Assembly (NCBI GenBank): GCA_963920635.1
Contig: OY987307.1
Span: 248,001-312,000 of the forward strand
Direction of reading: 5' to 3'
DNA from: Pseudeuparius sepicola
Lineage: Eukaryota; Arthropoda; Insecta; Coleoptera; Anthribidae
Length of the DNA: 64,000 nucleotides
A program made the translations under genes and the position numbers. Shown in pieces: positions 56,121 to 64,000 of the stretch (the first letter of the stretch is position 1; each line of letters starts with the position of its first letter). The notes below the pieces were generated by a model that had not been told where the DNA came from, did not search any database, and saw only the letters and a list, made by a program, of their open reading frames with translations.

Positions 56121-56699
56121 AATTTCGAAAAAAAGTTTTTATTTCCTAAATTATAAACTACTAAAGATATTCAAGTTGTATGTATGGAGGGACATTACAA
56201 TGTATAATGCCAAGTTTCTAAATTAACCAGTTACGGAAATACGATTAATCTGTATCACTAATTACATAAAAAATTAGTGTAATCCTGAACAGAACAAAAG
56301 AAATAACAATGTTGAACAAAAAGTGCCTCTTGACATTTTTTCGTATCTGTCACCTTTTCGTCGCAATTTTGTACATAAATTTTTGCAAGAAAGTGATTAT
56401 AAAAAACGAAAAAATTGTTTACCATGCTTTTTGTAAAATACAATTTTAGCAATTTAATAATATTATATGTGCGTCATTATGACACTTTTAATAATTAATT
56501 TTACATGTCATTTATGTAAAATTATTAAATAATCCCACGCTTGCGTATATGTCTACGCCGTTGGAAAAATTTCCCTTGAGAGCATTAAGTAGTTGTTTTC
56601 CACCTTATGAGTCAATATAATTACTTGGAATTTTAATGTATCAAATGGAAAATACAACGCAAATATATAGGTATTAGGTATTTTTATAATACCTACACC

Positions 56700-58280
56700 A
56701 TGTTACTAACTGCTTCAGTTACACTAATTATTACTCTATTGAGAACTGCGTCTTCTTATAGCTTTGCTATAGAAAATGGTAGAACGAACAATGCGAAATT
56801 GATACTGTTCATTTTGCAACATGCTGAAAAACGCTCTACGTTAATAAATCAAGTTGACATAGATGTTGTTTTGCCACGGCCTGTCATCAAATACAACACG
56901 CATGGTGGACAGATTTTTACAGAGTTTAATAGAAAACCAGATGTGTATATTATAGGAAATAACCGCTTAAATTTTAAGGCGACTTTATTGAAAATATCTA
57001 GAGAGTATACTTTCAATGCGCACGCGAAATTTTTGTTAATTTCCAACGAAACTGTGGGAAATTTGGACTCAATCTACGAGAATTTCCGTATACGCAAATT
57101 ATGCGCATTCAACGTTCAAAATGGCACCCACCGTTGCCTGTCAAGATCCTACGACTGGAAAAACAAAACCGTCACAGCTTGTTACGTAAGATTCGACGCA
57201 TGGACCTTCTGCAACGATTGCCACAAATTCCGGGGAATACAAATCGAAACTTTTGATCTGATAGGTAACCGAATATTTTCTAATGTTTCTTATGTGGACA
57301 TTACTAATGAATTGTCAGGTAAAACATATCTACCGGAAATGTGCGACATATCGATGGGTGTGACGGAATCTTACTTTAAACATTATGAATACGATAGTTC
57401 GTATCCTTACATAGAAGACAACATTGTTTTGATTTTACCGAGAGCAAGGAAACTTCATGGCTGCAAAGTATTTTTGAAGGTTTTCCACAAATATGTTTGG
57501 CTAACGTATTTCTTTTTTGTCCCACTCTCGTTTGCGCTATTGAGAATATTTAGAGCTTTAAATGCTGACAAAGAAGCCAACGTGTTTATGGTTCTTCAAG
57601 TCTTCTCGGAAGGTGTTTTCGCTATAAAGCTCAAACCATCATCACTGGGATTTTTGTGTATTGTTATCGTGTTAGGCACATTTGAGATAAACACAGTTTA
57701 CAAAAGTAGACTTCTATATTTCTTATCGGCGAACATGTTCGGACACCAAATCGAAACTTTGGAAGAAATGAAGAAAGCGAATTTGATAAACGGATACCAT
57801 CATTCGATAACCATTCAGCCAGGATTTCAATCTTACGAATGCCCACCAGATCCGTATTGTTTCGACCGGATAGCAACACGGCGAGACTTATTTTTTCCAT
57901 TGTCCTCGGTAAGGGCAAAATACATCCTGGCAAGGAAATATATCGACGAAAGTGGGGAAAATGTAATACACGTTTCGAAGCATGGAAAACACAAATTTTT
58001 TATAACTTTCATATGCTATAAAGGAGCGCAATTTGTGGAACAGTTGGACAAGATGGTGTTCAGAGTAAGGGACGCTTGGTTTACGCAGTTTTTTTTGTCC
58101 GTTATCGATCACACTGATAAGATACAGGGATGGAAAATGAGAAAAAATTCGTTGTTCCGTTTTAGAAAACTGAAATTTAAAAAGTTCCGGTGTTTATTTA
58201 TTATCCTTACAATAGGACATTTGATAGCGTTTGTGGTGTTTTTGATTGAACATTTGAGCTATAGATTTAATCTGATTTAG
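56700..58280 (+). CDS. IR-9: divergent ionotropic receptor, intronless, complete
   Basis: The 526-residue duplicate of IR-8 has signal peptide 1-19, S1 near 156 (TVTACYVRFDAW), lysine at the binding-site position (FKHYEYDSSYPYI), TM1 about 263-286, pore and TM2 about 316-346 (VYKSRLLYFLSAN), and TM3 about 500-521. The start ATG follows TTTTTATAATACCTACACC, nearly the same leader as IR-8. Many amino-acid differences from IR-8 lie in the N-terminal and S2 parts, which in this family form the ligand-binding surface, while the pore region is almost unchanged. The reading frame is clean. It is probably functional, with unknown ligand. Confidence 0.95.
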   Translation: MLLTASVTLIITLLRTASSYSFAIENGRTNNAKLILFILQHAEKRSTLINQVDIDVVLPRPVIKYNTHGGQIFTEFNRKPDVYIIGNNRLNFKATLLKISREYTFNAHAKFLLISNETVGNLDSIYENFRIRKLCAFNVQNGTHRCLSRSYDWKNKTVTACYVRFDAWTFCNDCHKFRGIQIETFDLIGNRIFSNVSYVDITNELSGKTYLPEMCDISMGVTESYFKHYEYDSSYPYIEDNIVLILPRARKLHGCKVFLKVFHKYVWLTYFFFVPLSFALLRIFRALNADKEANVFMVLQVFSEGVFAIKLKPSSLGFLCIVIVLGTFEINTVYKSRLLYFLSANMFGHQIETLEEMKKANLINGYHHSITIQPGFQSYECPPDPYCFDRIATRRDLFFPLSSVRAKYILARKYIDESGENVIHVSKHGKHKFFITFICYKGAQFVEQLDKMVFRVRDAWFTQFFLSVIDHTDKIQGWKMRKNSLFRFRKLKFKKFRCLFIILTIGHLIAFVVFLIEHLSYRFNLI

Positions 58281-59332
58281 TTCAAAATGTTATAATAATA
58301 ATAGGTATTATGTTAGACAAATAAAAAATATATTTTAAAAACGTATTTTTTCGTACCTTAAGTACAGTGTTTTCACCCTTGTAAAAACAGAGTTTTTTTT
58401 ACCATTTACAAAGACTATCAGGTCAAGGAGACATATTCACACCTTTAGAGCCATTAAGGGCAAAGTATTCTGGGTGGTTTACTTTTAAAGGACCAACCTG
58501 TAACAGGTGATAGATCTTCAAAAAATAACCGCACTTTATCGTATAAACTGCATCTTTTTAAGTCCTTATAAAAAAGTTACAGGGTGTTAATGTTTTAAAA
58601 AAATATGTAGACTATTGAATATTTACCAAACTAATTGAGATATTTAAATCAAATTTGATACACGTTATAACCTCATAAAATTGTTTTGGAAAGAAATGAA
58701 TCACCTTGTATGGTAATAAAAAGTATTGATTTTTTATGTAGGTTTTAATTGTAAACAAAAAAGTTCTTTTGGAAATTTTTCCTATTTGTCATAGTTTCAT
58801 GGCAAATTTGATTTTTTTGGTATTATTTCAAAGCATTTTTGAAAAATTTGCTCGATAGATAAAATTGAAAGGACAGTAGAAAAAATGTGTTTCTTACTTT
58901 AAATAAATTAACTTTTTCCTATTTAAGGCTATACTTTCAGAAATACAGGGCCTAAAACATTTAGGGAAGCTAAAATTAATGTTACTCTATGGAGAAATTT
59001 TTTTAGTTAATTTTTAAGAAATATTCTGAAATAATACAAAAGAATCAAATTTGCCATAATAAATTACGAAAAATTGCCAAGGGGATATTTTTGTTTACAA
59101 TTAAAATCTACATAAAAAAATCAATACACTTTATTATTATACAAATTGACTTTTTTTAAAATACAATTAATTGTAAGAATTTGCATTGAACTAAAAGCTG
59201 TTAATAAAATTTGAGAACTTGTAAAAACTTTTTTATTAGAATGTGAGATAAAAAAATCACTTTAAGATGGCTTACTCATATAAACAGGTTGCACAGTTTT
59301 TTGTTTCTTATATACAGGGCGTTAAAGATTTC
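58281..59332. repeat. Duplicated 3' flank, copy 2 (after IR-9)
   Basis: Nearly identical to 55073-56120, including the internal foldback (about 58725-59135). The copy ends at the CAGGGCGTTAAAGATTTC site, where it joins directly to a repeated receptor gene end (59333). Confidence 0.85.
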
Positions 59333-59377
59333 GTGTTTTTGATTGAACATTTGAGCTATAGATTTAATCTGATTTAG
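59333..59377 (+). pseudogene. Last 15 codons of a third IR-8/IR-9-type receptor
   Basis: The sequence reads VFLIEHLSYRFNLI and TAG, identical in protein to the end of IR-9. It is followed by the same AAAATG 3' flank start. The rest of the gene is missing, so this is the remnant of a third tandem unit deleted from its 5' side. Confidence 0.85.
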
Positions 59378-59395
59378 TTGAAAATGTAATAACAT

Positions 59396-60311
59396 ATTAA
59401 TGGTTCAGGAGATGTCGTTGAGAGTTGTAACATTAATTTAGGGCTGCTCTGTGAGTGGTTCAATAAGAATTCTTTATATATTAATGCAAGTAAAACAACT
59501 TACATGCGTTTTCATAATTATCAAAACAACAAAAACGCAAATATTTCTCTGTCCGTTAACAATAATACTCTGTCACAGACTGCCAATACAAAATTCCTAG
59601 GTTTACTTATCGATGATTGTCTTAATTGGAGGGATCACTGTCAGAGCTTAATCTCTAAACTGAATTCTTTTTGCTTTATGTTACAGAATTTGCGTCATGT
59701 ATTAACCATCGAACAATTAATTTGCATATACCACGCAGAGGTTGCATCGCGGCTGAGGTATGCAGTCTGTTTTTGGGGCATTTCTTCTGCTGCTGCGGAT
59801 GTCTTTATTTCGCAAAAAAGAATTGTCAGATGCATTACCGGATTGGGCAGACTTCAGAGCTGTCGTGATATCTTTAAAAAGTTTAAAATTATGACATTAC
59901 CATCAATATTTATTTTTGAAATTTGTTGCTATTTTAGAATGAATAAAAATAATTCTCTCACAAACGGGGATGTTCATACATTTGATACTCGCTCCAGAAA
60001 TGAATTTAGGCTGCCCCAGTGCAGGTCTCGAATTGGCAGACGGTCCCCATCATTCTTGGGTCCCAAGTTTTATAATGGGTTGAGTGCTGAAATTAAATCT
60101 GCCTCCACACTCGGTGTCTTTAAAAACAAGTTAAGATGTTTTTTATTATGTAACACGTTTTATAGTGTTGATGAACTTGTACAATTTTAAATTTTGCTTT
60201 GTATATAAGTATGTATGTAAATGTAGTATTTACTTTGACGTTTTTCATAATGTTTTGTTAACATTCTGTGTGAAAATAAAGCTCTAATCTAATCTAATCT
60301 AATCTAATCTA
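59396..60311 (+). mobile_element. 5'-truncated non-LTR retrotransposon with (TCTAA)n tail
   Basis: The element begins mid-frame and ends in a TCTAA repeat (about 60287-60311) after an AATAAAGCTC stretch. It interrupts the third copy of the IR 3' flank: sequence like GAAAATGTAATAA lies before it and AGGTATTGGTATTATG after it. A 3' tail of short repeats and a 5' truncation are typical of target-primed reverse transcription. Confidence 0.88.
59411..60190 (+). pseudogene. Reverse transcriptase C-terminal part (Jockey-type non-LTR)
   Basis: The open frame reads WFNKNSLYINASKTTYMRF, FLGLLIDDCLNWRDH, AEVASRLRYAVCFWG and QKRIVRCITG, the order found in the last part of insect non-LTR reverse transcriptases (after the catalytic YADD box, which is missing here). 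The frame closes with TAA at 60188-60190. The catalytic domain and endonuclease are lost, so it is inactive, although this part is undamaged. Confidence 0.88.
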
Positions 60312-60774
60312 AATAGGTATTGGTATTATGATAGGTAAATAAAAATATATTTTAAAAACGTATTTTTTATTACCTTATGTAATATACAGTGTGTCCACGT
60401 GTAGAATTCATCACCCGTGTAAAAGAGTTTTTTTACCATTTACAAAGAAATAGCAAGTCAAGGAGACACATTTATACCTTTAGGGTCATTAAGAGTAAAA
60501 TATACTGGGTGGTTTACTTTTAAAGAACCAACCTGTTACAGGTGATAGATCTTCAAATAACCTTCTTTTTAAGTCCTTATACAAAAGTTACAGGGTGTAA
60601 AGTTTTAAAAAATATGTAGACTTTATTGAATATTTACCAAACTAGTTGAGATATTTAAGTTAAATTTTATACACGTTATAACCTCATAAATAAATTTGAT
60701 TTTTTGGTATATCTTTTCAAAGCATTTTTGAAAAATTTGCTCGATAGGTAAGACTGAAAGTACAAGAAAATGTA
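60312..60774. repeat. Third copy of the IR 3' flank, middle part
   Basis: It resumes the flank after the retrotransposon: AAAAATATATTTTAAAAACG, GGTGGTTTACTTTTAAAGAA, CAGGTGATAGATCTTCAA and CAAAGCATTTTTGAAAAATT match copies 1 and 2, with more differences and a deletion near 60690. It stops at GAAAATGT (60774), where a Penelope-like insertion begins. The last part resumes at about 61829. Confidence 0.8.
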
Positions 60775-61790
60775 TTAATTGGGTTTTTCGCCATTTAAAA
60801 GACAACCTTTTCAAATTGCATGGAAAATTAATAAAATCTTAACAGTAAATGAACTAAACTTTGAACTTGTAACTCAAAAAATATCTTCAACTAATTTGTT
60901 TTCCGAGCTTTCGGAGAATAAATCTTCCTCCTTTCTCAAAGATCATGTCACGTCAAAGTGAAATGACAGATTAATAAATTTTAGGTTAAAATGTCATGAC
61001 AACGAAAACAATAGCCTAGCCACCTGTCTGATATTGTACCCTGTGTTTTATCTAATTATTTATACTAACTTCTCTTTGAATAAGTGGCAATAATATTTTA
61101 CTGAATTCCACTGAACATTCAGCAACACAGTTGTCTGTATTTCTTTGAGAATTGGTTTGGTTTGATTTTGCCTGATATAATTTTTATGTTCTTTTAAACG
61201 AACGTTAAATGGCCTACAAGTCTCCCCAACATAGAACTTTCCACATTCGCAAGGAATTTTATAAATGCAATGTTTTGAACTTTGTAACTCATTAAATGGT
61301 TTCGTTTTAACTAGCATCGACCTTAATGTATTTCGGTTTTAAATACTGTTCTGACATTAAAACTATTGCGTATGTGTTTTAGCTTATCTGATAGTCCAAG
61401 AATGAATATAAGGAATAATTAAATTTACTGGTCGGTCCACCAGTAAAATATTATTGCCACTTATTCAAAGAGAAGTTAGTATAGATAATTAGATAGAACA
61501 CAGGGTATAATATCAGACAGGTGGCTAGGCTATTGTTTCTGTTGTCATGACATTTTAACCTAAAATTTATTAATCTGTCATTTCACTTTGACGTGACATG
61601 ATCTTTGAGAAACGAGGAAGATTTATTATGCGAAAGCTCAGCAAACAAATTTGTTGAAGATATTTTTTGAGTTACAAGTTCAAAGTTTAGTTCATTTATA
61701 GTCAAGAATTTATTAATTTTCCAGGCAACTTGAAAAAGTTGTCTTTTAACCAGTTTGGTGGCGAAAAACCCAATTAAAATTCAATGGAAC
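60775..61790 (-). mobile_element. Penelope-like element fragment between inverted arms
   Basis: The arms 60775-61100 and about 61442-61775 are inverted copies (left GGGTTTTTCGCCATTTAAAA, right its near complement; CATTTCACTTTGACGTGACA in the right arm). The 340-base centre encodes a GIY-YIG domain on the minus strand. The element splits the third IR flank copy. Penelope-like elements often insert as partial copies in inverted arrangement, which fits this layout. Confidence 0.75.
61060..61317 (-). pseudogene. GIY-YIG endonuclease domain of a Penelope-like element
   Basis: The 85-codon frame reads CIYKIPCECGKFYVGETCRP then RLKEHKNYI. CIY and YVG stand at the GIY and YIG positions, followed by the conserved threonine and arginine, as in the C-terminal endonuclease of Penelope-like retroelements. 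The reverse transcriptase that should precede it is absent. A fragment, not a host gene. Confidence 0.8.
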
Positions 61791-61819
61791 TGTTTGCGCC
61801 ACAAATAAATTTTAGAAAA

Positions 61820-62160
61820 TATTTAAAAAATGTGTTTCTTACTTTAAATAATGTAACTTTTTCCAATAAACTTACCTATTTGGATATACTTTTAAAGATA
61901 CAGGGTCTAAAACATTTAAGGAAGATAAAATTAATGTTACGCTCTGTATCTCGAAAAGTAAAACCTGCAATGGGTATTGAAAAAGTTAATTTGTTTAAAG
62001 AAAGAAACACATTTTTTCTCCTTTGAGTCTTATCTATCTAGCAAATTATTTAACAAATATTCTGAAATAATACAAAAGGATCAAAAGTTTGCCATGAAAC
62101 CATAACACGTAGGAAAAATTGCCAAGAGGACATTTTTGTTCACAATTAAAATCTATATTT
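61820..62160. repeat. Third copy of the IR 3' flank, last part
   Basis: TGTGTTTCTTACTTTAAATA, ACAGGGTCTAAAACATTTA, AATATTCTGAAATAATACAA and AGGACATTTTTGTTCACAAT match copies 1 and 2. Similarity ends at about 62160. The region is non-coding; an 80-codon frame over it is chance. Confidence 0.75.
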
Positions 62161-62284
62161 AGATTGTTGTGCCATTTTTGTGAAACTTTATACTGGTCTC
62201 TGGCATACAGTTTTTAGTTTTGCAAAATGGTCAAACAACAAATTAAAAACAATTTAAATTGTTGGAGTTGCATACTTAATGACA

Positions 62285-62925
62285 AAAATTGAAAATAAAA
62301 AACCTTTTTAAAAACAAGCTTTTATTTAAGCCATGTCCTAAAACAAATAAAATAAGTTTAGGTTTTCGTTAAGATAATTCAATTCCAAATTGTCCAAGTT
62401 CTTGCAAATTGAAAGCTTGTCGCGCGAAATGTTAATGAAAGTAGGTATCAATTAATTTTATTGGACAGTGATTGGTTGATAAGCAAGTAGCTATTTGCCA
62501 AAGTATGCATTATTTCTTTACAATTCGCGCGACAAGCTTTTCAATTTGCAAAAAATGGTCGCAATTTCGAATTGAATTATCTTAATGAAAACCTAAACTT
62601 ATTTTATTCGTTTTAGTACATGGTTTTAAATAAAAGCTTGTTTTTAAAAAGGTTTTTTTTATTTTCAATTTTATTTTGTGCTTTTTAGTACCTATTTGAT
62701 TTCCATGTCAGGAGGGTGGTACAAAAATTTAATCCGCCATCTTGGGGAGGCAGCCATATTGGATTACGTATGAAGTCATTAACCTCATTGTTTTCTACCC
62801 GTCGAGCCCTGCTTTCATTTGATACCCATGTTTGGTATCAAATAGGTAATCCGCCATCTTGGAACGGCGGCCATATTGAAAGTATTACAATATTGAGTAT
62901 TGCATATTGTATTGTCACCGGAACT
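62285..62925. repeat. CTTGTCGCGCG hairpin family, copy 3, with flank
   Basis: The arms are as in copies 1 and 2 (AACAAGCTTTTATTTAAGCC; GCTTGTCGCGCGAAATG; ATTCGCGCGACAAGCTTTTC). The flank has GTGCTTTTTAGTACCTATTT, CGCCATCTTGGGGAGGCAGC, GATACCCATGTTTGGTATC and CTTGGAACGGCGGCCATATT. Here one arm base is changed in the AAATTGTCCAAGTTC part. The flank ends near the IR-10 3' end. Confidence 0.85.
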
Positions 62926-63087
62926 AAAGGTGTATGCAAAATTTCAGCCCAATCGGATGTCAGGAAGTGGTTTTAATTCAGCTTGCAAGATTCAACCCAC
63001 ACATAGGTACATACTAACAAAGCTTGTAATAAAACACCGTTATAGGGAAATAAATAAGTTTATTTTTGTAGTCAGTGGCGGTAACTT

Positions 63088-64000
63088 TTAAAATGCCCAC
63101 TTCTTATTTAAATATTTCTTACAGTTTTTCGCATACAAAATTTCGATGATAAACACAAGCAAAGCCACTGCATTTCCGCCAAGAATAAATTTAAAAGCGC
63201 AGCTAAGCTCATTCGTGTTAAGCGCTTTAAAATGAAGTCGACACCGTGTTCTTCTTCGAAACGTTGCCACTTTTTCAGAATGCGCTAACAATTTGTGGTA
63301 GTACGCTATGAAGCCCGCCGCTCTTATTTTCTTCAGCATATTCTCCATTATGTAAGTCAACGGAGAACCTTTGGGAAATATGAGGTTCCAATATAGTTTC
63401 TTTGCCGATATACTCGTTATATGAACCAAAGGTTCCCCTTGACTGTCTAAAAAACATCTAGGGATAAAATACCTTATTCTCAATGATGACAACATGACAA
63501 ACATGTCTTTTTTAAACGCGGTTCTGTTCATACATGTCAAGTCTTCCGGAAAATATTCTCTCTCGAGATCAGGTAAATCGTCGATTGTTGTGTTATTCAA
63601 AAAAGGATATATGCAATTTATCAAGTTTGACTTTTGTAGGTCTTCGGTAGTGTCGACTTGTGGTTCATACAAATCTCCTATTAAAATATAGAACATTTTA
63701 CTTTTGCCTACCGAGTTTAGTTCCAAAGCTGAGAACACCATCAAGAAGTACAAGAGTTTTAAAGACAACCTCTTTTGTCCCACGACATGACCAGCCTCCG
63801 TGAGAACTTGAAGAAGATTGAACACGTGAGATTTGTTTCTGGTCTTTAAAACCTTGACGAAAAAATTTGCGACGAGGAGAAACGTCAAAATAGTGCCGAA
63901 GAACACTACCCAAACATATAGTTTAAAAATGAATCTAATTTTCATGCACCCGTATATTTTTGCCGCTCTTGGTACCACAACTTTTATGTTATCCTCTCTG
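63088..64000 (-). CDS. IR-10: ionotropic receptor, 3' part (5' end beyond window)
   Basis: The frame is open from the window edge (codons start at 63999) to the stop at 63088 and gives about 304 residues. It begins at the end of S1 (REDNIKVVVPRAAKIYGC), then TM1 (about 19-45), pore and TM2 (about 65-98, SVGKSKMFYILIGD), S2 with PEDLTCMNRTAFKKDMFVM, and TM3 (about 270-292). The usual CPYDLTC reads FPEDLTC, so one conserved cysteine is lost. This is a diverged member, most like IR-2 to IR-4 and IR-7 in S2. It is transcribed towards IR-9. Confidence 0.92.
   Translation of the reverse strand, partial: REDNIKVVVPRAAKIYGCMKIRFIFKLYVWVVFFGTILTFLLVANFFVKVLKTRNKSHVFNLLQVLTEAGHVVGQKRLSLKLLYFLMVFSALELNSVGKSKMFYILIGDLYEPQVDTTEDLQKSNLINCIYPFLNNTTIDDLPDLEREYFPEDLTCMNRTAFKKDMFVMLSSLRIRYFIPRCFLDSQGEPLVHITSISAKKLYWNLIFPKGSPLTYIMENMLKKIRAAGFIAYYHKLLAHSEKVATFRRRTRCRLHFKALNTNELSCAFKFILGGNAVALLVFIIEILYAKNCKKYLNKKWAF

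Noticed and set aside
1..64000. CRISPR arrays, operons or bacterial signals
   Set aside because: Split genes, a mitochondrial T-protein and insect-type transposons show eukaryotic DNA; no regularly spaced direct repeats were found.

Overview
Organism and content. This is an AT-rich, transposon-dense eukaryotic nuclear window. A split mitochondrial aminomethyltransferase gene, a split gene for a cysteine-rich EB-module protein, and a tandem array of divergent ionotropic receptors (IRs) point to an insect. A beetle or another insect with large IR expansions fits, but the sequence alone does not fix the order. Layout. Ten IR loci make up most of the real coding sequence. All are single-exon, about 525-533 codons where complete, with a signal peptide, a short extracellular N-terminus, a split ligand-binding domain and an iGluR-type channel with three membrane segments plus a pore loop. 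IR-1 (3' end only, 1-498), IR-2 (3815-5413), IR-3 (8289-9890) and IR-4 (12720-14321) lie on the plus strand. From about 17.8 to 41 kb two unrelated housekeeping-type genes interrupt the array: a six-exon glycine-cleavage T-protein gene on the minus strand (17786-29689, all splice junctions resolved here) and an EB-module gene on the plus strand (32533-40945, 5' exons not found). The array then resumes with IR-5 (minus, one frameshift, 42930-44493), IR-6 (minus, 46612-48195), IR-7 (plus, 50213-51814), IR-8 (plus, 53495-55072), IR-9 (plus, 56700-58280) and IR-10 (minus, 63088 to the window edge). Mobile DNA. Spacers and introns are filled with transposable elements. The most distinctive is a set of long foldback elements of 0.8-1.7 kb. 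They consist almost wholly of inverted repeats, start with CAGGGTG or CAGTGTG, end with the complement and are flanked by TA. Two of them have a natural paralogous empty site inside this window, which defines their ends to the base. Others present are two internally deleted hAT elements (one with a perfect 8-bp target duplication), a 1.32-kb Tc1/mariner-type element with 27-bp TIRs, a mariner C-terminal relic, THAP-domain relics in tandemly duplicated DNA, a Penelope-like GIY-YIG fragment between inverted arms, a truncated non-LTR retrotransposon with a TCTAA tail, and a hairpin family carrying CTTGTCGCGCG. How it fits together. The IR genes have grown by tandem duplication with their flanks. 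IR-3/IR-4 are a recent pair. IR-8/IR-9 are an odd pair whose 1-kb non-coding 3' flanks are far more alike than their coding sequences. A third copy of that flank lies downstream with the last 15 codons of a receptor, broken up by two later retroelement insertions. The IRs are likely chemoreceptor subunits. The T-protein and EB genes have no evident functional link with them.
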